A stretch of DNA of 64,000 nt from Dicaeum eximium (Eukaryota; Chordata; Aves; Passeriformes; Dicaeidae): the NCBI GenBank assembly GCA_013396995.1, contig VWZP01007855.1, forward strand, positions 809,464-873,463. The letters run 5' to 3'. Made by a program: the position numbers and the translations under genes. The stretch's first letter is position 1, and each line of letters starts with the position of its first letter. The notes beneath the pieces were generated by a model. It saw nothing but the letters and a program-made list of their open reading frames with translations, was not told the DNA's origin and did no database searches. Shown here piece by piece: positions 34,651 to 44,956 of this stretch.

Positions 34651-37324
34651 TTCACGAGACACCCCTGTTTGCAAGGTCAGGTGTTGCCTCCTTATTGATC
34701 AATCATGCAACATCAAGCAGAGGAAAGCAGCTTCCTTTGACCACAAATCTCCAAATCCACACCAAGAAATGAGCACTGGCTGGCATGATGGTCACCCCAA
34801 AACACCCTCGGCACGGACACAGGAGTTGCCTTTCCCAGAAGAATCCCGTTTCCATGCAGCAATGTAGGAACAGCAATGGCTGACCCACACTGCACCCTTC
34901 CTCAGTCTGTGTATCATCATCCTCCTCTTCCTGGCAGCCTTTCTCCTCCCAGCTGGTGCCAGTGGTGCAAAACATGCTGATCCACGAGGGCACAGGGTGT
35001 GCTTTGCCCTGCGTGACCCGCGCAGATGGCTCGCAAAGGAAGCGCCTGCACAGCAGAGCCAAGTGGCCACAGGCTCATCCAGAGACATTCCTCCCCTGAT
35101 TAGGAAGGCTGGGAGGGAGCCAGGGGTGGGTCAGCGATCTCCTTCCTGTGGCTGCGGCCATTCCTGCCACGACTTGGATCGCACCTCTCAGAGACACTCT
35201 CGGGTCGGGCACGGGAAGTTCACGGCGGCAAAAGCGCTGGCGGAGAAGGGGGAAGAGCACGGGGATGCAGGGGAAGTTCACTGGGGTTCAGCCAAAGCTG
35301 GGTCTGGAAGAACAGAGGTCTGATAAAAAGGAGAGAGGAATTGCAATGGACATGACCCCCAGGGACTCCTCATCCCTTCTCCCGTCAGTGTAAGGTGCTG
35401 GACACATCAAGAATGAAGAGCACAGCTCCAAGAAACCCACAGTTTAGAGTGGTTTGAGGAAATGAAGGTACAGACCTACCACCACACCTCACCTGGGTGA
35501 AAATCTAAATTTCCAGGTCAGAGGATGATATTTCTCATCTCTTCTGGCATCCCCAACGCAAACCGTCCTGCTGAACTTGGACAGGTTTGCTGTGCTGCAC
35601 ACACTGTGTGCTCCACAACACAGGAAAGACTAAACAAATCTCTCCAGGCAGCCAGGGTCAAGCCATACCATTTTTATCCCTGAAGCCAAGGAGGAGAAGA
35701 TTGCACTTCCTAGCAGGGAAAATAACTACACAGCAAAACGAAAAAAACAAGGGAAGCATTACTCAAATTATCTCCACAGCAAGTGGAGGGATGGGAGTCC
35801 AGAGAACAAAGAGATCAGATGACCAGATGGGACAGATCAAGCTGACCACAAAGCCTCTGTCCAACATTTTTTGACAACTGCTAGAGCCATATGTTCATGA
35901 GGAATAACTGGGAAGGGTGTGTGGACTCAGAGTGAGCCCGACCGCACTCAGAGCTGCGTGGCTGCAGGGTGAGAGCCAGGGAACCTTTGCTGTGTGACCC
36001 AGATCCCAGCCCCGCACCCTGTGAAGGGAATGGGGCTGGTAGATCATTTAGCTCACCTCACGATGGGCTCTGACCAGCCCTTCTCATGTGTTTCCTGGTG
36101 TTTGGTCCATCTCTAATGAGCCATGCTCTGGGGGGAATTCTTAGGTCATTTATTTTGCATCATGTCTGCAAGGAGAGGTAGCAGGACTATGGCTAATTAG
36201 GAAAGCAGACAGATAGCACCAAACAAAGCCAAGGACAGTGGGATCGTGGCTGGGTGCACAAAGGCTGGAAGTGACCCTTTCTGCCAGCTGCCCCATGGAC
36301 CTGAACATCAACACTCCTGCAGGGCAGAAGCTGCACATCCCAAACGGCCTGTCCTGCCCTCTGGGCGATGTCCCCATAAAAAACACACTTCCCTCATTTA
36401 TTTTCTCAGCTGCTCCTTTTGATTACTTAGCACATTCCAAGCAGTGCGAGGAAATTCGATGGATGACGTCCTGCGAAGTAAAGGTGACAGTTTTCAGGAG
36501 TGAGAAGTAATGGCAGATATCCCTCCTAGGGATGTGCACGGACACTCAGCCCTGTCCTGAGGCAGTTTGTCACCCACTAATGAGTGGGTCTACTACAGCA
36601 AATACAGGACACAGGACCAACCAGCCACCATGGCAGGAAACAGTTTTTCCCTCTAAAATTGAAGTGGAGGGAATTTAACCACATAATATTACTTAATTTT
36701 CACCCTGAGAAGAGTGACCAAGGGACCATTTCCCATCGTAATATTGCAAACTTCCCCTGGTCTTTGACAGAGCCTTGGAGTCCTTCTAGAACCAGAATAA
36801 CATTAATAATTTTCAGCAAAAAAAAGTAAAACAAGTGTCGAAAAGCACCAAACACGGGCAGAGGTGTGCTCCTGCAAAACACCTGCTGGACACCCTTAAG
36901 CTGCACCAGAGCAGCCCCAAGACCCCTCTTGCCCACCACCCCAAAGCCCACATAATCCTACACCACTCCCTGGATCCCCACATGATCCACAATTTTCTTT
37001 CATCTCCAAGAGACCAGATTGCCCCTCCATCAGCAGATCCAGCCTGTGCTCTGTGCTTTGTTTAACTCCCCAAAACTCCTGACCAGAGAAGAAAACACTG
37101 CAGCTCATTTCCCATCCTAAGGGCCTGCAGGTGCTTTGGGACAGTGCTGCTGGAATTCACATCCCAGAGGCTGCTCTTAGGCAGTGGTGCTGTCCTGGGC
37201 TGATGGGGGCACTGAGACAGGTGGCCAAAAGCCCAGCAAATGTCCATGGACCGAGGCCATGGTGGTGCTCAGCAGCCTCCCAGTGCCACAATCACCTGAC
37301 TGTCCTCTACACAGTGAAGAAGTG
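34651..37324. other. Unannotated unique DNA
   Basis: No CR1 or exon was recognised. A CpG-retaining patch lies at about 35020-35250. At 36432-36470 an ACATTCCA (TEAD-like) and a TGACGTC (CRE-like, 36464-36470) lie close together in otherwise plain DNA. Open frames of up to 119 codons near 34703-35323 overlap in all directions and have no known similarity. Confidence 0.42.
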
Positions 37325-37779
37325 AGTCCAGAGGAGACCACAAAGATGATCAGAGGGATGGAACACCTCTCCTACAAGGAAAAGCTGAGGGAATTGCGAT
37401 TGTTCAGCCTGGACAAAAAGGAAGTGCCAGGATGAACTTTCTGTGGCCCTTCAGTACCTGAAGAGGCTACAAGAGACATTGAGAGGCACTTTGGACAAGG
37501 GATGGAGTGACAGGACAAGGGGAATGGTTTCCCACTGCCAGAGGGCAGGGTAAGATGGGATACTGGGGAGAAATTCTGCCCTGTGAGGGTGGTGAGGCCC
37601 TGGCCCAGGGTGCCCAGAGAAGCTGTGGCTGCCCCTGGATCCCTGGAAGTGTTCAGGGAGAGGTTTGGATGGGGCTTGGAACAATCTGGTCTATAGAAGG
37701 TGTCTCTGCCCATGGCAGGTGAGTGTAACAAGATGATCTTTACGGTCTCTTACCATCCTGGGATTTTATGATTCTGTGA
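37325..37779 (+). mobile_element. CR1 LINE fragment, sense on +, about 455 bp
   Basis: One of the longest copies here. The blocks run 'cacaaagatgatcagagggatgg', 'cacctctcctacaaggaaaagctgaggga', 'gtgagggtggtgaggccctgg', 'ggatccctggaagtgttcaggg', and end with TTATGATTCTGTG near 37765-37778. Small differences from the consensus are visible throughout. Open frames on the opposite strand are antisense CR1 text. Confidence 0.92.
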
Positions 37780-37979
37780 AGAAGAAAAAAGGGAGAACTC
37801 TGAGAACTCCCAGAGAAAACCCTGTGAACAGAAGCGTTCATATTGTGACCCCACCACTCTGGAGTCAGGGACAGCAGAACGGCCAAGAACTCCGCGGGGA
37901 GGGAGTTTCCCATCGCTCTGATGGGAGCGCTTCCCTTTGCCAGGACAGCACATCTGCCCTGCAGAGTGGCCACCCTCCA

Positions 37980-38345
37980 CAGGGGCTGCACCCAGGAGGT
38001 GAGCCCACCCCTCCTCTGTGCCCACCAGCACTTGGCAGGGGCTGGCTGCCCTTCCCCATCCTGGTATCCCCATCCCCCCGTGCAGCGATGCTCCCCGGGC
38101 AGATGGAAGCGAGGGCCAGGTTGGGGAGCGCCGCACGAGCCCGCTGGCTGCCGGATAATGTAAACAGGGCTGTCGGACACGGCGAGTGCTGCCAGGCTTT
38201 GATCAGAGCCAGCTGCAAGGCCACACTCCCCCCACAGCCACGGCCCTGCTCCTCTGCCCCGTCCCTGCGCCGCGGGGGCCTCGTCCTTCTGCTGGCGCAG
38301 TAAAGAAGCTCTCGGGGCTTTGCATCTCACACCGGCGGTTTTGGG
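37980..38345. promoter_or_regulatory. CpG-dense patch with FOX and TCF/LEF-like motifs, candidate regulatory element
   Basis: About 22 CpG fall in 38080-38340, an order more than in the flanks. A forkhead consensus TGTAAACA lies at 38159-38166 and a TCF/LEF word CTTTGATC at 38197-38204, 30 bp apart. The long minus-strand open frame over it (37740-38330) begins in CR1-tail DNA and has no recognisable domain, so I do not call it a gene. A small CpG island promoter or an enhancer are both possible. Confidence 0.42.
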
Positions 38346-41300
38346 ATGTGGAAGAAATAATTTGGGTTATTCCCCACCTGCAGGTGGGGGAAAATGACTC
38401 CCTGCTTTTGGACCTGAGAGGGTTCCCAAGGGGAAAATGGTGCCTTGGGTTTAGGGAATTTTGTGGGCGTTTGAGCTCAAGTGTAGCTCACTTATGGCTG
38501 GGGTAAGAGCTGGGGTAAGATCTTCCCCTCGTCCCAGCTGCTCATGGCTGAGCCTTTTCCCCCGAGATCACTTCACCCCACTTGGTGAAATGTTACAGGT
38601 CACAAAAAATGGGAATTTGGGAAGTGTAGCACCTTTTACAGGTCTGGATCACCCCAGGGATGTGGTTCATGGCCCAGCCTGCAGCTGGTTTCTCACCCAG
38701 CAAGGGTCAGGAGGGACGTCACATCTCACCTCACATCCCACCCAGCTGCTTCTCACCCTGTCAGGAATGGTGCTGCTCCACTGTCCCTCAGGATCTGCAG
38801 GAGTCTGGTCCTGGCCAACACCCAGCTCCTCGGATTTGAGCGCTGAGGGAGGGAAGGGGATGTAGTTACAGCTGCAGGGACATCCCCTGCTTATGTGCCA
38901 ACAAGAAGTTTTACAAGTAGTCATTTTTCACATCAAGTTTTCCAGAATTCTCATTTTTTCCTCCCTGCTACCTTAAGATCAGTTTTACCTCACTTTTTTT
39001 TCTATTTATTACTCAAAGTTTATGTCTTTCACCTGTTATAAGGCAACCACAGCCTTGGGAGAGACAGAGTGAATAAATTGACTTTTTTTGGTACAGATTT
39101 TGTCCACAACTGTGCAATCCCTGTGTTATGGTTGGGAGAAAAGTGTCCAAGGCTGGGAAACACCAGCATTTTCTGCAGCAGCCTTTTTGAAAGTAGTAAC
39201 AGCTCAATGAAGTGGTTAGGAGTTTACAAGGGCTTGGAAAAAATTACCTCCTTTTAGAAAGTGTTAATTATATGACTAATTAAATAGAGAGGAGGTTGAA
39301 ACACTCTCCTAGTCATAACCTGTGTGCTCCCTGCCCGCTCCTTGCGTGACAGAGAAAACAAGGAATGGATCCTGTTTGGCCTTCATGGCAGGAAGTGGCT
39401 ACTAAACCAGCTCTAACTTCTAATTTATTTACCTGGGAAGCTGTAGGGAACCATTTTAAAATTGACCAATGTTTCTGCTACTTAAAAAAAAAAAAAAAAA
39501 ACAAACCCACCAGCCATTCAGTAAAAACACATTTGGAACAGCCTGAGTTTTAAGAGATATAAAAGACCACTTTGTTTATGTTTTTCAGCAATGGTATGTT
39601 GGCTTCTTTTTTTCCTAAATGACGGCGAAGAAAAAAAACATTATGTTAAATCTCTTATCTGCACACAAAGTGGTTGCAGCTATCATAAAACACACACATT
39701 GTGTCATTTCAAAACACAAATGGGCTCACGGTCAAACATTCTTCAGATTACCTCCTCTTTTCTTTTTCCTTTATAATTTTGTGGGCATTAATAAAAGTTC
39801 AGCATATTCAAGTGAGGTGCTTTGTTCCTCCAGTGAGGAATTAATCACATCCTTCTGGAGAAGCACAAAGGAACCACGGGGTCAGGACTGAGCTGCAATT
39901 GCTGCAAAGCCTTCCATGATGCCCAGTGCTGTGGCACCAACCCGTCCCTGATCCTGTGGGCTTTTATAGTGACAAAAAGTGATGGGGATGGGGCTGTGAT
40001 ACAGGAATCTGGGGCTTCCAGCAGCTCCATTTGACTGCAGGCAGCTCATTTAACCTCCCTGTGCCCAGCAGAATAAGTTTAAGCCTCCTTCCATGGGGGA
40101 TTTCATTTCCATCCAGTGGGACTGTATCTCAAACACTTCAGACCTGGAACCTGAGGGCAAAACTGCTTTTTTGACGGTCCCAGCATGATGTGAGCTCAGC
40201 AGGCTGCCACAGGGGAGCTGGCAGGAAGGACAGGCGCTTCCACCCACTGCCTTCTCCCTCCCCACTGCCAAAACCCAGGCTGGCACATCTGGGCAGCTCC
40301 CACTGTGTGAGGGCAGGGCATAAAACCCTGAGCCAGCTCCAAGGAGAGAGCACCAGCCAGCCCCAACACGGGGGCAGCTCACCCAAAAAATAGGCTCTAA
40401 ATATAACAAAGACACAGGAGGTGGAAGGCAAACAGCCCCTGTTAAGGTGTGCTGTGCTTCAGAGGGGTACTGGGAGAGGTGGAGGCACAGCTCCAGACTG
40501 CCCTGACCCGCTGCAAGTCAAGAAGAAAATCCTGCCAGCACGGCCAAAAGGATATTTTTGGCACAAAAAAGGATGTTTTGGCAAAGCTCAGCGCTTCTGA
40601 TGCTTCTGGAGGTGTTGGGTGCCTGCTGGCCACCTGAGCAAAGGGAGGGGTGCCCCATTTCCCTGGAGCATCCACAGCCCCTCCAGGACATTTCCATTGC
40701 AGAGGTGATGCACCCCAGAGTCCTCCTCTACCCCAAACTCCCTCCTGGTGCTGCTGGAGACCTGTTTGACTCAGAGGTTTCCGTGATGCCTGCTGGTTTT
40801 ACTTCCCACATCCTGCCCCATTTCAGGTGACTCAGACGATGATGTTTGAGTCATGTTTGAAGATGCTGAGCCCAAGGGATCACGCTGAGATGGCCCAAAA
40901 TTACAGGTGGATTTTCCAGCCCTCAGTCATGAGTATTTCCACCTCCTCCCAGTTCTCTGTCCTTTTTGTTGCATTTAAAGGCTTGTGGCTGCAGACAGCT
41001 GAGAAGAGGACGCTGTGCAGGGACATGACCGTGGGTATTCCTGGGAAAAGTGTCAGGGGGGGAAGTAGCAGTGCCACCAGCCTGGAACTCCTCCCTGAGC
41101 AGATGCAGGTCATTGATATTTGGCTGGATGAAGCAGCCATGAGGTGTTCCAGCCTGTGAGGGGGCAAGGGAGAGCCTTCCACTTCCATGCACCTGGAGTT
41201 TTTTACTCCACAGTGACCCTTCAGCCTCCACCATTTACAAATAACATATTTAAAGATGCTTCCAAATAAGCAACTAATAAAGGAACGAGCAGGAGGACTG

Positions 41301-41731
41301 ACAAAAACTTGGACATGAAAGAGGTACTGGATTTTTGAAAATGAGGAACCAGAGGGACAGATATTAATGGAATTTGTCCCAACCAGTGGCACCTGGCCAG
41401 CACATGTGACCAGCCACCACCAGCATGGCTGGGCAGCTGGTACCACTAAAATCTGTGCTGTCACAACACCCCAGTGTCACCAGAGCAGAAACAGCCTGGA
41501 GCTGTGGAGATCTTGAGCATTGAGAACCCAAATCCACCAGAAACCAAGATCTGCAGATGGTTTGAAGCCCAGCATTGACCTCAGCCTCAGGGCTGTGCTT
41601 TGCTTTGATGGTTTGGTGAGCTTGAAGGTCTGGGACCACCACAGGGGCACCTGAGGGTCAGACAGAGATGACCAAACCACACTTGGCTTGGGGAGAGGTT
41701 TCCTCCTCCTGCAGCAGTGGGAACTTAGAGG
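38346..41731. other. Mostly unannotated unique DNA
   Basis: Contains an A18 run at about 39483-39500 and, at 39540-39850, an AT-rich complex stretch with retained CpG (near 39622) and TTAATAAAAG/ATTTTATA-like homeobox words that may be a non-coding element. Elsewhere, open frames up to 187 codons (40901-41464, minus) overlap others and show no recognisable family. Confidence 0.42.
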
Positions 41732-42140
41732 GATCATGGAATCTCAGAATGAGCTGAGCTGGAAGGACTCACAAGGATCATCGAGTCCAACTCCTGGCCC
41801 TGCACAGGACCATCCCCAGGAGCCACACCCTGTGCCTGAGAGCGTTGTCCAAGCACTCCTGGAGCTCTGTCAGGCTGGGGCTGTGACCACTTCTCTGGGG
41901 AGCCTGTTCAGTGCCCAGAACCCTCTGGGGGAAGAAGCTGTCCCTCATACCCAGCCTGGACCTCCCCTGACATTCCAGGCCATTCCCCATGTCCTGTAAC
42001 CGGTCACCAGAGAGAAGAGATCCATGTCTGCTCCTCCTCTTCCCACCATGAGGAAGCTGTAGACTGCAATGAAGTCCCCCCTCAGCTTCCTTTTTCTTTT
42101 CTCTTCTCAAGGCTGGGCAGACCAGATGCTCCAGCTGAGG
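41732..42140 (-). mobile_element. CR1 LINE fragment, antisense on +, about 410 bp
   Basis: The reverse-complement tail ATCATGGAATCTCAGAATG (41733-41751) is followed by 'ggatcatcgagtccaactcc', 'ctgagagcgttgtccaagc', 'ctctggggagcctgttcagtg', 'aggccattccccatgtcctg' and, at the end, 'cttctcaaggctgggcagacc'. It belongs to a different CR1 subfamily from the copies at 34.4 and 44.5 kb, judging from the 'ctctgtcaggctggggctgtg' segment. Confidence 0.9.
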
Positions 42141-42439
42141 TGAACCCCACAGGTCTCTGCACACCAGCAGCCAGCTGGATGCTGCCAGACCCCATCAGCA
42201 GGAACCAGGAGCAAACGCTGGAGAGAAAGTGTCTTCTCCAGGTGATTCACACACACCTGCCCCAAATTCACGTTGGTGAGAATGCAGGACATGACACACA
42301 CTGAAACCACCATCACTTTGCAAATCCATCCTTCCCTCCACCCTGCCAAACCCAAACTCTGAGCTGGTGCCCCAGAGCCAACTACCCCAGAGAGAGGGGG
42401 GAGTGAAGCACATTCGAAATATAAAAGGTTAAAAGCAGC
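42141..42439. other. Unannotated unique DNA
   Basis: Short spacer between a CR1 copy and a CpG-retaining stretch. Nothing recognised. Confidence 0.45.
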
Positions 42440-42930
42440 ACAGACTGCGAAAACAAAGGCTTGGGCTTCAAAACAACCTCAACGCACCATTTCAGGGAAA
42501 TTTCTGAAAGTGTTTGTTACCGCTTGTGCCACGAAAACGATGGATTTAAGGAACTTGGACGTGCTGGAAACAGGCTCTGCCGTGAGTCACCCGCTCCGAG
42601 CGGGCACGGCCAGCAAACAAAGCCCCGGAGCACCACACAAACACTGATAACATTGCACCAGGCAACAGCCACAGGACCTTTCAGCAGCTGAACTAATCTA
42701 TTCCCACTGTTACGCCGCGTTACTCTGGGCACAAAGTGGGGAATTCTTTTTTTTTTCCCTTTCCCTGCTAATTAACATTTGTTCGCGCACAAAACGCGGA
42801 GGCCGGTGCCAAGCGGACATACCTAGATAGAGCCTAATATTAGATTTCACAAAAGCATTCATCCTGTCTAAACAAACATCCTCCATAGAGTGTTAACCTC
42901 AAAATCTTTGCCCAAACAGATGTTCCCACC
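42440..42930. promoter_or_regulatory. CpG-retaining candidate regulatory element with AP-1 site and palindrome
   Basis: CpGs are retained across 42480-42820. TGAGTCA at 42583-42589 abuts a perfect 15-bp inverted repeat, CCCGCTC-C-GAGCGGG, at 42590-42604. Further right are CTAATTAAC-like homeobox words (about 42768) and an AT-rich run. No transposon or coding frame explains it. Confidence 0.4.
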
Positions 42931-43339
42931 ACAGGCACGGCTCGGCATCGATTCCTGGGACGGGTGAAGCCTCCACATCCATGACCATCCCCAGTTAACC
43001 CAGGCACCGACAGGAAAATACAGTTATTTTAGGAAGCTTTGCAGAAAGCTTCCTTTCGAGTTTCAAACCAGATCAGTCATTATTTGTCTCTAGCAGAGGC
43101 TTTGTTTGAGGTCCCTTCAAGTTACTCACTTTTTGTCACAGCCAGAGACAAGGTCCTGCTTTTAAGAGCTGAGAAAATTCGCTGGCAAATGATAGAGGGT
43201 GTTGATTAACCAATGTATGGTTCAGGTCTGGTCTAACAGGCGGGAGGCTGAAATGGGAAAGCAAGTTTTTTAACAATTTGTTATACACAGTAGCAAGAAA
43301 AACAGGAAGTAGGTGTTTATTAGCAGTTTCCAAATATAC
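42931..43339. other. Unannotated unique DNA
   Basis: No feature recognised. The flanks on both sides have regulatory-looking composition, so this may be the middle of a larger element. Confidence 0.4.
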
Positions 43340-43690
43340 CAGCCAAAATAAAACTCCCCATGCAGTCTGAGGTATTCAAAATACAGCGACGACCAGAATT
43401 CCTCAGATTATAAGAGGGTAATTAATCACAAACAGTGTTCACAGACCAGTGATTTGGAAACTTCCTTTTTATTGAAGATCTGGATCAAGAGCAAACTTCA
43501 AAGCAAAACTAATTGATCTGAGATTCATTGTGTCTGGGCGATAAAGCAAAAAAATAAAATATCATTCTGACGCAGCCAGGCCCGTGGTTTACATTCATCC
43601 TGCCCTGACAGCCTGTAAAGCACATTAAAAAGCCATTTTTCACTGGATGCTATAGCTCTGACCTATTGCAACATAAAAGCTATTCATACA
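43340..43690. promoter_or_regulatory. AT-rich candidate enhancer with homeodomain motifs
   Basis: TAATTAAT at 43419-43426, CTAATTGATC at 43509-43518 and several ACAAAC/CAAAG words sit in complex AT-rich sequence that still holds CpGs (about 43387, 43540, 43572 and 43582). No repeat family. The combination of AT-richness and CpG retention resembles vertebrate developmental enhancers; conservation is untested. Confidence 0.38.
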
Positions 43691-44477
43691 CGGGAGACTG
43701 TTGCTTCCTCACAATCAGTGTGTTGCACCCAAAGCCAGCCGTGTTATTCCAGGCTTGTTCCTCAGGAATGTGAGCATATCTTGGAGACTGATTCATAAAA
43801 GGAAGAGAGCAGCCCACTTCTGGGCCAGGCTCACATGCTTTATTCAGAAGTGAAATTTTCTGAATTTTGTTTGGCTCCAGCAACTCTTAACTCTGCTGGA
43901 GCCAGGACAGCAACTTGAAACTACCAGCTCTGTCCTCATTTTTCTGAAACTTGCCAGAAAATATTGGGGTTCACCAATTTTTCTCCATCAAGGTTATAAG
44001 CACATCCCAGCCAGGGACTGCCATTCACCAGCAGCCAGAATCCATTGAAATATTTGTGATTTAACCTATATAATTTGTCACCTAAGTCATCTGGCTTTTT
44101 CTCCTTGTCCTCCACTGGAGGATTCAACAGGCCCCAGTGATACCTCCATGAACACACAGCCCCCCTCTAAATCCATATGCCATAAGACAAAAAAAAAAAA
44201 AAAGAAATGTAAGCTTTTAAAAGTATTTTCTCCACTCCTGCTCTCCTGGCATGTGCCATAGATGCTCCTGAGTCCCACACAGGATCCTGTAATCTGATTT
44301 CACAGAGGTAGAGCCATGGGGCAAGGGAAGCAGCTGGATTTTGCTGGGTTAATTTTCATGTCAGGCTGGAATGGCATGGTTGGATACAGAGTTTAGAAGA
44401 AAGGGAAAGTTAGTTTCTTTTTTGACTGTAATAAGTTCCCAGGCTGAAAGAACTCACACTAAGCAGAGCTTTTCAAT
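43691..44477. other. Unannotated unique DNA with an A15 run
   Basis: An A15 homopolymer lies at 44189-44203. A minus-strand frame at 43936-44157 (73 codons, Trp/Asn/Gly-rich) has no family I recognise. No splice pair could be supported. Confidence 0.42.
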
Positions 44478-44956
44478 CAGAGACAGGTTTAGGTTGGAAG
44501 GAATCTTAGAGACCATCCAGTTCCACCCCCTGCCACAGGCAGGGACAATTTCCACTGTCCAAGCCCCATCCAACCTCTCCCTGAACACTTCCAGGGATCC
44601 AGGGGCAGCCACAGCTTCTCTGGGCACCCTGTGCCACGGCTTGTTCACCCTCACAGCTGAGAATTTCTTCCCAATATCCCATCCATCCCTGCCCTCTGGC
44701 AGTGGGAGCCATTCCCTGTGTCCTGTCCCTCCCTCCCTTGTCCCCAGTCCCTCTCCAGCTCTCCTGGAGCCCCTTCAGGCCCTGCAAGGGGCTCTGAGCT
44801 CTCCCTGGAGCCTTCTCCTCTCCAGGTGAGCACCCCCAGCTCTCCCAGCCTGGCTCCAGCCCTTGGAGCATCTCCATGATTTCCTCTGGACTTGCTCCAG
44901 CAGCTCCAGGTCCTTCTAGGTGTTGGGAGCCCCAGAGCCGGACACGGAACTCCAGA
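44478..44956 (-). mobile_element. CR1 LINE fragment, antisense on +, about 480 bp
   Basis: Runs from a decayed tail ('gacaggtttaggttggaagg') through 'ccaccccctgccacaggcag', 'tctctgggcaccctgtgcc', 'ttcttcccaatatcc', 'ggagccttctcctctccagg', to 'ccccagagccggacacggaac'. It is among the longest CR1 copies in the window. The 262-codon minus-strand frame at 44506-45294 runs mostly through this element and should not be called a gene. Confidence 0.92.

Noticed and set aside
37740..38330. 196-codon minus-strand frame over the CpG patch near 38 kb
   Set aside because: It ends in CR1-tail DNA, overlaps other frames on both strands and shows no domain. CpG-rich DNA lacks stop codons more often by chance.
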